This document shows positions 22,801 to 36,499 of a stretch of DNA of 64,000 nucleotides, one piece after another (the first letter of the stretch is position 1; each line of letters opens with the position of its first letter). The notes beneath the pieces are model-generated. The model saw only the letters and a program-made list of their open reading frames with translations, did no database searches and was not told the origin of the DNA. Position numbers and translations under genes: made by a program. This stretch comes from Temnothorax longispinosus (Eukaryota; Arthropoda; Insecta; Hymenoptera; Formicidae), in the NCBI RefSeq assembly GCF_030848805.1, contig NC_092362.1, positions 15,917,642 to 15,981,641 on the forward strand, read 5' to 3'.

Positions 22801-25800
22801 TTAGAATATTTATGAAGAGAAAAAGAGAGAGTGTACGCAAAAAATAAATATTTAAATTCCATATCTGTTTTAGTTACAACTCCTAATTCCTGTATCTCTT
22901 TTTTGTTAATTATTACAACAAAACGCGATATATTTTTTTCAAAACTGCACAAACTTTCCCGGTTATTTAATACTTACTTTCCTACTAATTTACGCAATTG
23001 CAACAAAGATGCACTTCTACGAGCCAATGTATTTTTTAAATTCTGATAAGTGCCAATCAATTTATCTAAGCCGGAAACGAATGTGAAAATTTTTAACCAT
23101 GCGAAACGATAAAGCCGTCAGCGAAAGTAGACGCGTACAGGTTAAAAAAAATAACAAAATATAGCCCGGCGAGCTATGAAGCGGCTAATTTCTCCATTTA
23201 ATTTACGACGTTCCGGTGAAAGGATCTGCAAAATACGCTGATTCCTACGAATCGATCTGCCGGGTATCGATCGCGCGATCACGCTGTGCTCTCGATAGGC
23301 CCAGGAATCTAATTAGCAGTATATTATGGAGAAACGATCATCACTCGGTCGTATTCTTGTCATTGGATTTTTTTTATTTTATGCCAAGTATTTCTCAGTA
23401 CATCAAGAGCTATATGCAAAATAAAAGTTTCTAACCGTAGTTAGAGATAAAGATGAAAATAACTGTATTATTTATCTGGCTGTTATTGTATATCAGTGCT
23501 CTGTGATGTCGAAACTATTTATTACTTATTTACAATATTTCTTGATTAATAACATTTCAATAAATAATGGCTGCATATTAATTAAGCGATTGTGGAAAGA
23601 AATGTGTTCTGCGCTTCTTAAACAAAATCTGATCCGTAGAAAGATACTCTGTCACTTGTTATACTGCTATATATTTGTGTGTATGGTAATATTAGTTTTA
23701 GCACACATGTAAGCTATTATTAGTCTATTATTGGACTGTATAGTCTGTTTATCGAACTTATATTTATATTTGTAATCACTACAACTTCCTCGTAGTGCTC
23801 CTGAAAATTGAACGATTCGGTGTACTGTATTATTAACAATTAAATCAATTTTTAAACGCAATTTTCTAAACCGCTTGCTAGATCCTTGCGAAGAAGGCCA
23901 GGTTATATATATACATAACGTTTACTAACATTCGCATTCGATGCAACAGGTGCAGCCTCGATGCATCCTTCGGGCCTCCATGCCCGAAATTTGCATTACC
24001 AGTATTTCGTCGTGTCTTCACATCGGCTTGTTGCGTGAAAAAAATCGGCACCACGCAAAAAGTAATGCAACGGAAAAACAAGAAAATATTTAACAGATTT
24101 TATTTTCTCCAAAGATCTTATTCTATCTGTCGAGCGCGACGTTGAATTTCTCGATTTCGGCGTTTTCTAAACGCTTGCTGGGATAATAATCCGAATTCTT
24201 CAACTTCACTGATGAAAAAAAAGATGCATACTCGCGCTCCTCTTGGATATTTTCTTAGAATGCAATTCCTTTTGGAATTGCACAGTTGAAGGCAGCGGTT
24301 ACATGGCACAATGTTCTCGCCACAACGATGCTTATCACGAATAGCGAAATCGGGATAAATGGAAATGGAAATGGAAATGATTGATTTGCCGACAGACGCG
24401 TCTTATTTATTCAATATCAAAGTCTTCGGACTCCAATTATATTTAGAGCGTCTCGTTGTCGCTCTCATTTCTCTCCTCTTTTTCTTTCTCTGTTGCTCGC
24501 GCAGGAGAAAAATCGATTTTTGACCGTTCCTGAAAAAGCAACGCTATTGTATTAGAATTAAAAGACCTACGAGACATATCGATCCGCGCGAATAAGCGAA
24601 CCAATCTCTGAAATCTTGTCGGTGGTCTAGACTCAAAGTTCACGTCTCTTCCTTTGCAATTTTAATGAGACGCATTCCTATCCCTGACTCACACCACGTG
24701 AATAAAATAGGCATTTCCGAATTAATACTTCACCCATTATGTCCTTGATTGGACACTGCTGACGACTTTTCATCATCAGTCTCTGAAATCTGGAAATTCA
24801 AAATCCGCAACGAAAGCTATCGACACATTTTAAATTATAATTATATGGCTGTATAATGTATTTTATAATTTATTCAACTTTGTTGCAATTTTAAAATCAA
24901 AATTTATAGTCATAATTTTCTTATTTAAAAGGTAATAAATATAACTTCGTATTCAAGCATCCAGCATAAAGCGTTTATTTCTTATACTTGTATGTTTTAT
25001 GACCTAGTCTCGCTGTAAGCTCTGTGCATTATATAATTGTGTGTGATTTCGCTATCTGTAACTTAGATAAAAATTTTAATAGAAAAATAATGACAATTTT
25101 ATATATGTGTGGTAAAATGCTACACTGGCTTATATGGCTATATTTTAAACAAATGTTACTAACATAAGATTAATTCCGCTAAGACCTATAAATTCATATA
25201 CGAACACAAATCATTTAATACTTCAACGACCTGCAATAATGTATCGTAATAGATGTACCGCAAAAACCAATAAGTTGAGAATATCTTCAAATAATCACTT
25301 TCATAGAATTTTTATCAAATAATCACTTTTATGATCTTGTGAAATTCTATATTAATCTTTGTTGTATTAATATTATGAAATGTTTCTAAAAAAAGATATT
25401 TTATGATACAAAACCACCTAAATTTTCGATTTAATGAGTAACAAACAAATGTCTGGGAAAATATCAAGAGAACAAAAACTATGGCATGATATTTTCAATC
25501 TAGTCAAATGATCTGCATATGTTAACTAAATGATTACGCCATGAGCGTTTGCGCACAAAGGACGATAAAAATAAACGTCCGCGTCGCCGATATATGGCAA
25601 CGTTCTCGAAAATTTTCGCGCCAGGAAATTACGGAGAGCACGGAGGATTCTCTCACGAAAACGTTTTCGGCAAAAAGTTTTCCCGAGTTGATTCGCGGAA
25701 AACGCATCGCTTTTTCACATTGCATTTACCTGAAGCGAGACCCGTGTCGTTAAAGTTTCATGGCAAGGCCCGGTTGTGGAAACGCTTGGAATCGCGCGTC

Positions 25801-28000
25801 CTCGTCCCGAGAAGAAATTCCAGGATCCTACTACCAGCGATCCTAAAAATCGACGACCCATGGCGAACGCCTATTGCGCCAAACTTTCACCTCAAACAAT
25901 GTCGGCGCATTTTTTAGATCCTATATGTGGACCACCCTTATACTACTGCTATAAATCCTTCAATCTGATGAAAAAGCAACACATCGCTCAGTCACACAAG
26001 TTTCTTTGCATGACCTAGAAAGAAACGATAATTTACACAGGCCAAAACGAAAAACCTTTTTCTTCAGAAGGTATTTTGACTGGAATGTCTGACTAGTCTG
26101 CACACATTAAACACACATTGAGATACAGAAATTACTGTTATTAATATTTTAATAAATTCGAATAACGCAATCAATATATTATTGAAGAAAATAAAGTGCA
26201 ATTTGTGTATCAATTCCATCGTTTATTTTTGCCTGTTATATTTACAAATCATATAACAGTAATAAATAGAGAACAGGTTGTTTTTTTCAGTAATCTTTAT
26301 ATAATTCTGATACCTAATTTTTTCATTATTTCTAATTTAAATGGAGTTATAAAGAATGATATGGTTGCACAAACATTATTTTTAAAATAATGTCGTCTAA
26401 AAGTTATTGAAAGTTAACAGATCTACAATAAATCAATGTGCGTTCCAAATTTGTTCACATAATTTCTGTTCACACTGCACATTTGATTCGAGCGTTGCGA
26501 TGCTATATATGGATATCTACAAAAATGTTTTATACGTGAAAGCAGTCTATGGCTGAAATAAGTTAGTATGTTTCAGCAAGGGAGTTAAGTATAATTAAGG
26601 TTAACGTGTATTTATCCACTTTGTAGCGGATGAAAGCTAAACAGACGGCCCCTATATGTTCAAGATATGATCAATTTTATAGTACTTTCTGTGTAATTCA
26701 ACGTTGGCATTAATTGTATGAAAGTCGATGGACACGTCCAACATGATCTTCATAAAATAATCTCGCGCGATTTAATTATAGCTGTAGCATATTTTATATA
26801 CTTGCTGAATTTTTTTTTATTGAAATTTCGTGACCGAGCAGATACGATAGATAAGAACAGCATGCGAGATATCTTATTAAATTTTATTAGGACATTCAAG
26901 CGCTAATGTTTTGAATTCCTCTATAAGAGGTATAAGTTAAGATTACTGTGAAATAGAGGTACATAAATTTAATGATCGAGCTTATAATATTACACCGTGA
27001 TAGATACACATAAAATATCCTTGTATAAAAGAATTTTATGTTGCACAATAAAGTAAATGAATAATCTCAATGCGATAATGAGTTGATACGTAATAACTCT
27101 AGATAAAACTGGACGTAGTAATGGACCGAGGAACGAAATGATCTTTTTTTTTCCGCGAGAGACGAATGTGCCGTTAGATGCGCTTCGGTTACCGTTGCAA
27201 TCATACACTTTTGTAAGCGGTGGCAGAAGCTGGTTCTCGGGATTTTTGCGGAAAAGGAACGATGACGAATGGAAGAGCTATCGTTCGGCAGAAATATTAA
27301 AGACGTATCCGCGTGTGAAACGGTTCGACGCTTAGATTTCCGCGTTATTCCCATAGATCAAGCGCGGAGTCAGCTTTCTAATCGGCTCCCATTATTTCCG
27401 GTGATCATGATTTACACGCAATGCCGCATCGACGGGCGAGTACACCGAATGCAGTGTATCTCGAGATAAATGAGACTTCGCTCAAGAAGCCCCGTGTGTT
27501 TTTCACTTTGCAATCTTCGACCGGCGACGATATCTCGCGACTAACATTTGAGTTCGCTCGCGTATGCAAATCGTAAGTATGATCGATGGTGGCCACTAAA
27601 GGATTCATGCGCGGCAGAAACAGATACTTTACAATTTTCATTGCGCCGTCATACAGACTCGGGTCATCTGGTACACGTGTACTTAAACCGCGCGACGGTT
27701 ATCACGAATCTACGACGAGCAATTGACAAACTGATGTGTCTCAAATCGCATTTGTACGTTATGCAAATTTCGCCGGACCAATTATCCTCAGGAATGGGGC
27801 AAGGTATTCTTATTTTAGAAAAGCTATTATCACACGTTCATGTATTTAAAGTACGGCAATAGTTTTTTATACCGACAAGGACTAAGCCGCGTAAAAAATT
27901 ATTCGATAATATATCAAAGGCACATTTTTCATGAGAAAAAATTACTGCACGATAAAAAGTTTTCTGAATTGTACGATTCTCTCCGATTGAAAGGCGTCCG
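19815..28000 (+). other. Proposed intron 1 of the Teashirt-like gene, proximal part
   Basis: Donor GTGAGT opens this intron. No zinc-finger exon follows. The segment is largely AT-rich, with a small CpG-rich patch at 22.0-22.4 kb and an AG/GT microsatellite near 21142-21178. I see no coding region here. A short perfect hairpin (TGCAATTCC/GGAATTGCA) lies at 24261-24282. Confidence 0.45.
22000..22400. promoter_or_regulatory. CpG-rich patch with YY1/PHO-like and repeated GC words
   Basis: It holds two copies of GGCGCGGCGCGG or its extension (22104-22115 and about 22327-22341), a GCCATCTTGG sequence near 22227 of the YY1/Pleiohomeotic type, and CCACGTGG near 22172. These suggest an intronic regulatory element. 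Function is inferred from motifs only. Confidence 0.35.
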
Positions 28001-28012
28001 ACTGTAAAGACG

Positions 28013-28450
28013 CTATTTCGAGTAATGTCCGCGCGAGGAGAGAATTTCCGATCCCGAGGGCACCGAGGCTCGTTTCGCGCTCTTTTGCAAGGATGACACG
28101 ACGTTGTAATCGGTGATGTGAGGCCGGCTGTCGCGGATGTTCGTCGTCGATATCTCCGTTTGAGACGAGTCATTTAACGGCGCGTTTCTCGACGCTTCTC
28201 GCAACGTGCGAAGGGACACAGGCGCTTCCTCGCACCCTATTTTCGAAACTCGTAAAACTCCGCCGTTTTCGTATCCGACCGATCCGTCTCCCGATTTACA
28301 CTCTGCCGCGTTGCCCGTCACCACCACCGTTTTGACGACGCGGACGCTGATGTCGCGCCGCGTCGCGCGCCTTCTCCGCTGTATCACTTTCTCTCTCTCT
28401 CGTTCTCTCCCCGTTCTCTTTTCCCTCTCTTTCTTTCGTTTTAAGCGGCT
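28013..28450 (-). other. Open frame with coding-like codon use, possible unidentified terminal exon
   Basis: After an acceptor-like TTTATTAG (minus strand, ending at 28451) an open frame of 145 codons runs to a TAG stop at 28013. The first part is Arg/Lys/Glu-rich and reads a CT/GA tract. The rest (from about RDISVRVVKTVVV to SRGHYSK) has mixed composition and mostly G/C-ending codons (AAC, GTC, ATC, CAC), which looks more like real coding than the surrounding frames. I recognise no domain. Just upstream on the same strand (28711-28616) another short coding-like stretch (starting RRIYFGVFSLDDE) follows a good acceptor and ends at a GTAAAC donor, but the join between the two is not clear. It could be a nested gene or chance. 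Confidence 0.25.
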
Positions 28451-28993
28451 CTAATAAATTAGCCGTAGAAAAAGACGGCCCCGTGACAGATGCTCGATGG
28501 CTGCCATAAAGGAGCTGCTGGCGACGCTCGCGGGTGGTGGCGAGCGCACATCAAAGCGCATCCGCGCGGCCTCATGCCGATCTGTACCGGTATATCCCAT
28601 AGTTTTATGTTTACCGAGTGATTTGTTGCCCTTCGCCATTCGACTGACGAGTGCGTCGCGAGAAGCGCGCTCATCGTCGAGGGAGAACACGCCGAAATAA
28701 ATGCGCCGTTCTTATAATAGAGAAAGGCGAAACAGCTTCGAATTTTCTTCAAGAAACACGATAAATCAGGCTAAATAATATCCGCAGCTTTAAAGTTACG
28801 TTCGACCCGTTATATAGGAATATTCAAGTCAAAGCCTGGCCAATCCCCGACGTATGATACGCTCCATTATTGTTCCGGATTTCACTATATTTCAGTCAAA
28901 TCAATGCAATGATGAGAAATTATGACTTTTCTGCGTACTAGTGTTTAGTGGTAATTTATTGGTGTCATTAAATTCACGGTAATTAATTGTTAA

Positions 28994-29274
28994 CTCTCCA
29001 GTGGGCGCATAAAAATTTAAAACTTAAAAGGTCGCGTGGAGTGTAAATTACACCCCACATTATTTGTGCTATAAATATAAAAACCACATATAATTTTTTA
29101 TTTTCTGTTTAATACTTTATTGTTGCACATATCTTAAAGTATATTAACAGATTGAAACTTCAATTTTAATGTTCTTTCGATAATAATCGGTTTTGTATTG
29201 AAACGAGTTCAGAACACTTATTTTTTACGAGCCGTTGTGGGATGTAAAATACATCCCACGCGCCCACTGGAGGG
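28994..29274. mobile_element. piggyBac-type MITE (non-autonomous), 281 bp with TTAA duplication
   Basis: The element is flanked by TTAA on both sides (28990-28993 and 29275-29278), the target duplication of the piggyBac superfamily. Its ends are inverted repeats, CTCTCCAGTGGGCGC on the left and GCGCCCACTGGAGGG on the right. Just inside each end is a short palindrome: GTGGAGTGT/ACACCCCAC at 29036-29064 and GTGGGATGT/ACATCCCAC at 29238-29258. The interior is AT-rich with no transposase frame, so it must have been mobilised in trans by a piggyBac-like transposase elsewhere. The left end starts CTC rather than CCC, a single-base divergence. Confidence 0.9.
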
Positions 29275-29279
29275 TTAAA

Positions 29280-32200
29280 ATATTTATTCGCAATGCTTAA
29301 TTTCTTGCACTTCAGGAAACAGAATTTTACGTTAATACCGCCCGACTGGAATACGACGCGATTTAACTAAGGGGCAGATCGCGCGAGCGGACTCTCCGAC
29401 TTAAATGTAACGCGCGCCTTCTCCGTGATTTTAATTGGCTGTAAATAAGGAACCGAATTGCACCGCGGCGTGATCACGAGTATACGGGAGAGATCGGAAT
29501 TCGTGTCGTGCCCGCGCTCGACGCCGAAGTGGCGGTGACGGTCGGTGGGTACCGAGTACCGACGCTGAAACGTCGGTCTGTTATTAACGCGCATAATGCA
29601 TTGTTAGGACGCATTAATAATGTATCAGAATCGCCAGTGGTGCTACGTTGTCGCCAGCAAATGTATTTTCCAACACACGCGAGTGTTTCAATGCGATTGA
29701 TGTGGCGCGAATTGTTTCGCATTAAATGCATTAAAATTATAATATCCAAGAATGAAGATACGCTCTTATCGTGCAACTCATATGATATAACGTACTATTT
29801 ACCGTCGATTTTATAATTAGGTTAATTTGTAATCGTGTTAATTTGTGTAAAAACCGTTTTCGTCGATTTCCTTCAATCGGGCAATCTCATTTATTTTTAA
29901 TAAAGTAAAGCTTTAGCGTCCTTTATTAAAAAGTCCTTCGGTGTCCATCGATTCGAAAGATTCGCGCGACCCATGGCGCGCGATACACGTTGAAAGCAAA
30001 CGTTATCCACTCCTTCGAGCTGCGAACGACTGCGTTGATCACCGGACGAGAATGGTTCTCTCGCGTAAGAGTTGACAAGCCGCGCCACTCGAAAACGAAC
30101 CACCGTTCGAGGCACGCCGGCAGAGGCACGCTTAAGTGACTTTCGGTGTTTGGCCTTTGCACGCGGCGAGAGCCTTTTGCCTTCGCGACAAGTCCCGCGG
30201 CGCAGCCGGCTGCGGAAGAAGTAGATGGAAGGTGATGGTGCCGGTGGTGCGTTGCTTCTCTCTTTCTCTCTCTCACTCTCCTCCTCTTTCTCTTTGCTCG
30301 AGCGATCCCACCCTCTCTCCTTCCCTCCCTCCTTCGCGGCCCGCGTGCCACCCTCCGTGCGCCGCGTACCACGTATAATTCAACGCTACCAGCAGATAGC
30401 TAAATCACAACGACAAACCGGCGGTAAATGCGCGAAACGAAGCTCGCCGTCCGCAAGATACGCTACGAACTAGAAAGCGACTCCGGGCCGTGTTTCGTGT
30501 TTATTATTCTCCCGGAGTTCGGATAGAATTTAAAGAGCTGGATTTAAAACCTTAAAAATGATTTAAGATCTAAAAATAGCGCAACAGAGACACGTGCACA
30601 GGAAATACTGCGTGAAATGTAGTGCCATCTATAGTAGCTCTTGCAACGAGCGAGCGAAGACTCAGTCAACAGTCAAAGTCGTGTAAAGTGTCCGAACATC
30701 AGAGGTTGCGGCGTATTCTCTAACAAAGTCTTTTTGCCAAACAAGACAGTTCGTTACTCTTGTCAGCCTCTCGTAAAAAAAGTGATACAACAAAAAAAAT
30801 TAAAACTTCAAATTTTTTTTAACAGAAAAGATTATAATACGATAAATTAAAAGATACTGCAGTAATATAATTTGCTTAAGTATTTGAAGATGCATCATAT
30901 GCTTAAGTATTATAGATGCGTCGAAAAGTTCATATAAAAGGTGCCAAGTTTGCATGATTAAAATACCCGGACACGCCGCTAGTAATGCGCGAGACAAGGC
31001 TCGTTCAGGTGAGGTTCAGGGGGTGACGGAAAAGAGAGCACGACCAAGAGCGTAGTGGTGGGAAGAAGGAAGGCGGAGGGACCGGGGCCAGTCGCGGGGG
31101 CGACGGAGATGAGGGAGGAGGCGGCGAGCCGCCGCACATCGGTGGCTTCCGCGAGATGAACTTCACAGACGGGTAGACGCACGGTCAGCATGCACGCACA
31201 CCGCCACTAACAATAAGTCGCCGTATCCGACAAAGCGGATCCTGGGCATTCTCCTTCCCCCCGGGTGAACACCTTCTCGGGGTGATCGCGTCTGACATTC
31301 GCCCCGAAACCTCGCGCGAGTCCTCCAAGGATGCACGCAACGTCGACTGGACGAAACTCGGAATTTCTCTCGCCGATCTATTTTAAAGAAAGATATTTTA
31401 CGAAGGAACACACCATTGGAGCGTTTTTGTGATATCACTGTAGGGGAGATGAATCAGGAGAATTTGCGAGACGTAATCGTTCTTATTTATATAACACAAC
31501 ACAATGTTTATATAACACAACGTAATGTTTATAAATAAGGATGATTTTTATACACATACAAACTTTCTCTCTCCAAACAGAGAGAATTAAGTTTCAATCA
31601 ATACAATGTTTATTATATCTTTTCGGGAAACACGTGGATGATGAGAGTATACTTTCACGAAGATTCCATATGAATATATAAAAACTGCATTTTAATGAGC
31701 TTTAAAGCGCATTAAGCAAGAGGGTAAATCCGCGCAAATGTGAACATGACATGTAATAGTAGGCTTTAGCAGGAAACAACATAGGAGGCTTGAGACTGAA
31801 GAGCTTACTTCCAAAACGTTTTAAATCCACTTTGGAAAAAAAAAGAAAAAACGGAGACGTTACACGTTTTACAAAGTTTTCTACAGCTTACTTTTTAACC
31901 ATTTCAAACACAAAGCGGCTCTGTTTGATCTTTATTCCTCAAAAACCTAAAACAATGATATGCATGTTTCTTGAGCTCGTCCAGTATTTTTCGCTCAAAT
32001 TCATGCAAAACTGTTAAGTAATTAAAGGTTGATAAGCGATATCGGAAATCCTCGTCGAAAACCCTCATCGATGTCTTCTTACTAAAGGAAGATCCACCTA
32101 TCCCTGCTCTGGCAGAGAAGCATTTTCATCGAGAAAGAGAATGAGAGTGAGAGAGAGGTAGAGAGAAAGAGAGAGAAGACGAAGGAACGCGCAGCCAAAA

Positions 32201-32750
32201 CCCGTAAACGTGAACCCCTACGGGGAGTCCGAGGGGTGAAATGCCTCGCGCGTAAAGTACTCCCCACTCACGCACGCACACAGACGCGCTGTCACGTACA
32301 AGGTGTGCTTGAGAATTTTCAGAACGGATTAAAAGAAACAATGGTTTAAGTTTAATCAATTTTTTTTCTAATTTTATTTATATTATGATAAAATATATTT
32401 GGGATATTAATGCACTTGTTAAAAGCACTTGTTATGATTTTCATTTATAACAAAAGCAGATAATTACACGAGATATAAATCAAAGGACAATTATCAAATC
32501 GTTATCAAATGATATGTGGAATTTTGGAAAATGAAAAACGCGACAGAAAAGTCCTGATATCTTGAAAACTCTCATCCCTCGATTTGATGGAGAAATTTTA
32601 AATATATAAACTTTTTCAAAAATTAAAAGAATTTCCGTCGAGTTCCTCATTTGATTATTTGCTTAATTGATTCTTGACCGTATATAGCAAGAGAAATATC
32701 GCGAAGCAAATCGAAAGGTTGGACACATTTTTTATTAATATGCAGCGAGA
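29280..32750. other. Intronic DNA with two small CpG-rich patches
   Basis: No gene is supported. CpG-rich patches lie at about 29.95-30.45 kb and 30.98-31.35 kb. A short tandem pair of TTTATATAACACAAC-type units lies at 31485-31535, and a purine-rich tract at 32130-32180. Frames here are short or compositional. Confidence 0.4.
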
Positions 32751-33733
32751 GATAAGTAAAATTCTACAAGGGTTGAGCTGAATAAACAAGCGGAACGATC
32801 GGCAGACCATGTCCATCCGTATTGTATCTCGTCCAAGCGAACTCGGCGCAACTTTTCTGACACCTTGTACACGCGCGCGTGCACGACACGCGTGTTGCAG
32901 CAACATCGACGGCACGGCCACGGCGACGGCCGAGCTGTTCGGCCGCGTATACGTACAATCTAGATACTGTTTCGCGGCGAGGAGGCCCCGAAGGGGAAGT
33001 AAGCAGTATCTCTCGCGCGCCCCTCCGTCTCTCCGCCACCCTCCTACGAGGGGCGACCCACCACCCCACCGGCTCGCTTCTCCAGAAGCCGTTAGGCGAA
33101 AGAGGGGCGACGCGCGAGAGTGCGGGAAGACGAGAGAGGGGGCCTTCTCCGTCCGTCCGTCTCGTCTCGACTCGTCTCGCGTGACGGCCTCGTCAGCCGT
33201 CAGCCAAGCTCCGTCCGGATCGATACGCCTGCCACCCTTACGACCCCAACTTCCTCCACCTTCTACTGCGAAAAGCAATGCACCTACCGCCCCCCCGCTC
33301 CCGCTTCCGCCATCTCCAACCCCGTCCTCCTCCTTCTCCCCCGCACCGATGCTCTCACCTCCTCCGCGCGAGAGCTTTCTCTCCCTCGCCGTTCTTCCTC
33401 CTCTCGCTCTGGCTGCTGCCTCCTGCCAGCGCGCGCTGAGTCTAGTTGAGTCGAGTTGAGCCACCGGCCGGGTCAGAAGACGTCTGCTGCCCGGGCGAGC
33501 GACAGCTACCCCCCGTTCCCCCCCGGGGACCGACCCCTCCTCGCCGTCCCGAACCCCTCGGGTTCGGCCACCCAAACACCCCCATTTTACCACCCTCTCC
33601 TCCTCGTCCACCTTCGACCAACCGAGTACCCACCGCCTTTACCCCGTAACCCCCCGCGGCCGTCCTCCACGACTCCATTCTACCGCGACGTGCCGCGAGA
33701 TGGACAGCCTCGCCTCCACGTCGAATCCGCACT

Positions 33734-33770
33734 ACACACATACACATACACATACACGTACACATATACA
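33734..33770. repeat. (ACACAT)n microsatellite
   Basis: About six copies of the hexamer ACACAT/CATACA with one CGTACA variant. Confidence 0.9.
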
Positions 33771-34006
33771 CGGTATGGAGGCATACTCGCGTATACGCGC
33801 ACACATCTGCGCGTGTATCGCGGAGACTCCGTCTCGTATTCCGTTTTGGTGTTGGTGAACCGCTACCGACGTTTTCTACGACCACCTTCCTCCCTCCCTC
33901 CTCCCCCCCCGTTCACCCCTCATCGTTTCCCTTCCTACGAACGCGCGTATCTCGAGTCCGCACTTTTCGCGAGTACTCCCTCGGTATCGAGCGGACTCTT
34001 TTTCTT

Positions 34007-34042
34007 TCTCTCTCTTTCTCTGTTTCTCTCTTTCTCTGTTTC

Positions 34043-34084
<42 letters not shown>
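34007..34084. repeat. CT-rich microsatellite
   Basis: Nearly 80 bases of CT repeats with TTT interruptions. On the minus strand these are GAGAG runs, which are GAGA-factor-type sites. Confidence 0.93.
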
Positions 34085-34419
34085 CGGCGCAACGCTGCCG
34101 GAAACCATCGCCGCGTCATCGGTGCTGCGGCCCGGATGGACAATGGGTTCAATGGACTATTACGGTCGTCTACTTTTCGTGAACCGAGACGTCGTTGACG
34201 CACCATGTTTCTTCGCGTTGCCTTTTTTAGAACTCGCATAAATGCGCGGCTCACGAATTGCCGTCCTTTCGCAAGCACAGAGGCGAATGATCGAGAATAT
34301 CCGGTTAATTTTTTTCTCACGTCACCTTCTATTACTTCTGCACCTACTGGATTGCTAGGAGAAATTGGACACGATCGCACGTCGCGAGAAGCTGCACGTA
34401 CATGCATATAACACATATA

Positions 34420-36400
34420 TAATATTTACTCGATATCTAAATTTCGCTAATCTTTATAAACTACCCTGTTTTATTTTATATACAAAAGTTTGGAATAATA
34501 TATTCTACATAAAATTTTATTTTCTGTAAAAAAATGTTTCTGAGAAACATTTCTAAAGAAGTTAATTTATGTTTTTTTTATTAAAAGTTAAATATGATAC
34601 GTGTATTTGTCGAATGTGATAGAGAAATAAGAAGCGCCAGTGTATAATTAGCGTGAACGCAACACGGAATCCTATACCTCAGGATATAGGATTCTATTTA
34701 AGTAAAGTTTAAATTATACAATATTATATTTTAACTACACATGTAAATTATGCTACGCTCTGCTCGCGTGTATTAAATCCATATCTCAATTAAAGTCTTT
34801 GCTTTCGATCAGTACCTAATAGGGTAACATTTAACGATCATGATACCTCCTACGTTTCTTTTCCTTCCCTTTAATATCACCCCAAGCATGTGAAGATTTC
34901 ATAAAGTGCGGCTGGTAATGAAAGTATTAAATTCACATTTGCAACCGAGTCTACTTTTGATGTGCCAGAATATTATAATTCTTCATTAAACGTGCACTTC
35001 CGCGTTTTTATTATCGCGGTATCATTTATGCTCAGCGAACCACTATTATTTCCAGATACGATCTATTTCCATACCTCTACTTGCGCTAATGTTTAAGTAA
35101 TGCTCGAGGCGCAACGCACGGCGAATATAACTCGACAATGGAGGAGGGGAGGGGGGGAGGAGGGATAAGTTAAAAGTAGGAAACGGCGGAAGGTAAATTC
35201 TTTCTTTTATCGCCAACGTACGATCGTTGAGGAAAATGTGGAAAAGCATATGGGTCAAAGGAATAGGTAACGACTGAAAGAAGAGATGAGAGAGTTGATT
35301 GGGGAGCGCTCTAATATTCATATAGAAAACGCGCGCCGGCGATAATTGTTATTCTGCTCTGTAAGTAATAACCGAAGCAACATTGCCTTCATTTACGTAA
35401 GCAATCGGTTTCGTTAAATAAAATCGTAAACATGTCGAATGTATGAAACGTGAACGCACATCGAGCACAACATTGTTATATTTTGATATGTCTATAAGCC
35501 TTTACCTTCGTTAAATAAAATTATAAACACACGACGTGTATCGCTCGTATCGCGAAATGGTGTTTTATATTCAGTTTATGTACCATAAACAGCACGATTG
35601 ATTGTCCGATATGTCGGACGGGGAAGACAAATAAAACGTTGGCAAAGTTCATTTCAATGCCTCGTGATTTCAAAGCGGGAAAATTGTGGATGGAAAATAT
35701 TTGCGAAAATGTGAAGGTGAATAGACTTTTCGCGATCCGTGCATTAAGCAAATGCGATTATTACCGCGGGCTCATAATCGCGCTGGCGTTTCTCGAGACA
35801 ATGTATGCGACGATGCCGGCTCTTCGCTAGAAGTAATTAAAATTATTCCAACTTTTTCTACCCGTTTTTTTTTCTTCTTTTGCTCTTGTAATATTGAAAC
35901 CGCATCGTTAGGAGGCACGATTTCCTACCTTCGATTTCTTTCCTGTCGAGCACCTCTTCTGTGCAAAGACAAAGATCCCCGATAATGAATCATTAGTAGT
36001 CGAGAGTCAATCGAAGATTAATTAATCGTTCGGATTCGAGAGCCAATTAAAGTTTCCTCGACAACAAACCCAGCCGGTCGCAGCTACTGGACGGTATAAT
36101 GCGTCCCCCGTATAGATTCTCGCTTGTGTTTCTCACTTCATTCCTTCGTTTCCGGTTCGCGTTCGCGCGAATTCATAATGACGCCGAGCTTAATACCGGC
36201 AATTAAGATCCTTCGATCTCCAACTTCCAATATCTTCGGCGAAGATTTGCGTTTATCATCTATGCGTCAATGCAAAATGCTTTTTATTTTGTTGACTTCC
36301 TGTTGGATTATCGGGCTGCGACTTATTAATTAAATACATCATCACAGACAAACTAATCTATAATTTTATAACATACGATGTATGCTTGCCTAACTGCCTA
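34420..36400. other. AT-rich intronic DNA, no gene seen
   Basis: I see only AT-rich sequence. A short hairpin (AATCCTATA/TATAGGATT) lies around 34669-34694, and a G-rich patch at 35140-35165. No frame here has support. Confidence 0.45.
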
Positions 36401-36499
36401 TCTCATTAATTATTCAATATCGATTATCACGGAGTACGATCGAGCTTACTGAAAGATAACACGCATTCTGCCAAACTTGCCAAACTTGTGCTTCGTTTC

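Larger units (their letters stand above)
32800..34130. promoter_or_regulatory. CpG- and C-rich island, possible alternative promoter or enhancer
   Basis: A 1.3-kb very GC-rich block with C-runs on the plus strand, followed by a (CACATA)n tract (33734-33770) and a CT tract (34007-34084). Frames of up to 318 codons (minus, 32655-33611) and 261 codons (plus, 33456-34241) overlap each other and consist of Arg/Gly/Ser/Pro-rich sequence without domains, so I treat them as shadows of composition. The size and CpG density resemble the block at 17.6-18.75 kb. An alternative first exon could lie here, but no initiator or donor stands out. Confidence 0.35.

Noticed and set aside
32655..33611. 318-codon minus-strand frame, the longest in the window
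   Set aside because: It lies wholly over a CpG/C-rich island. The plus strand is also open for long runs there, the peptide is Arg/Gly/Ser-rich without domains, and its tail runs into AT-rich DNA with no change of pattern. Read as a composition shadow.
33456..34241. 261-codon plus-strand frame
   Set aside because: It reads through a C-rich tract, a (CACATA)n microsatellite and a CT microsatellite, giving Pro, Thr-Tyr and Ser-Leu runs. Not a credible protein.
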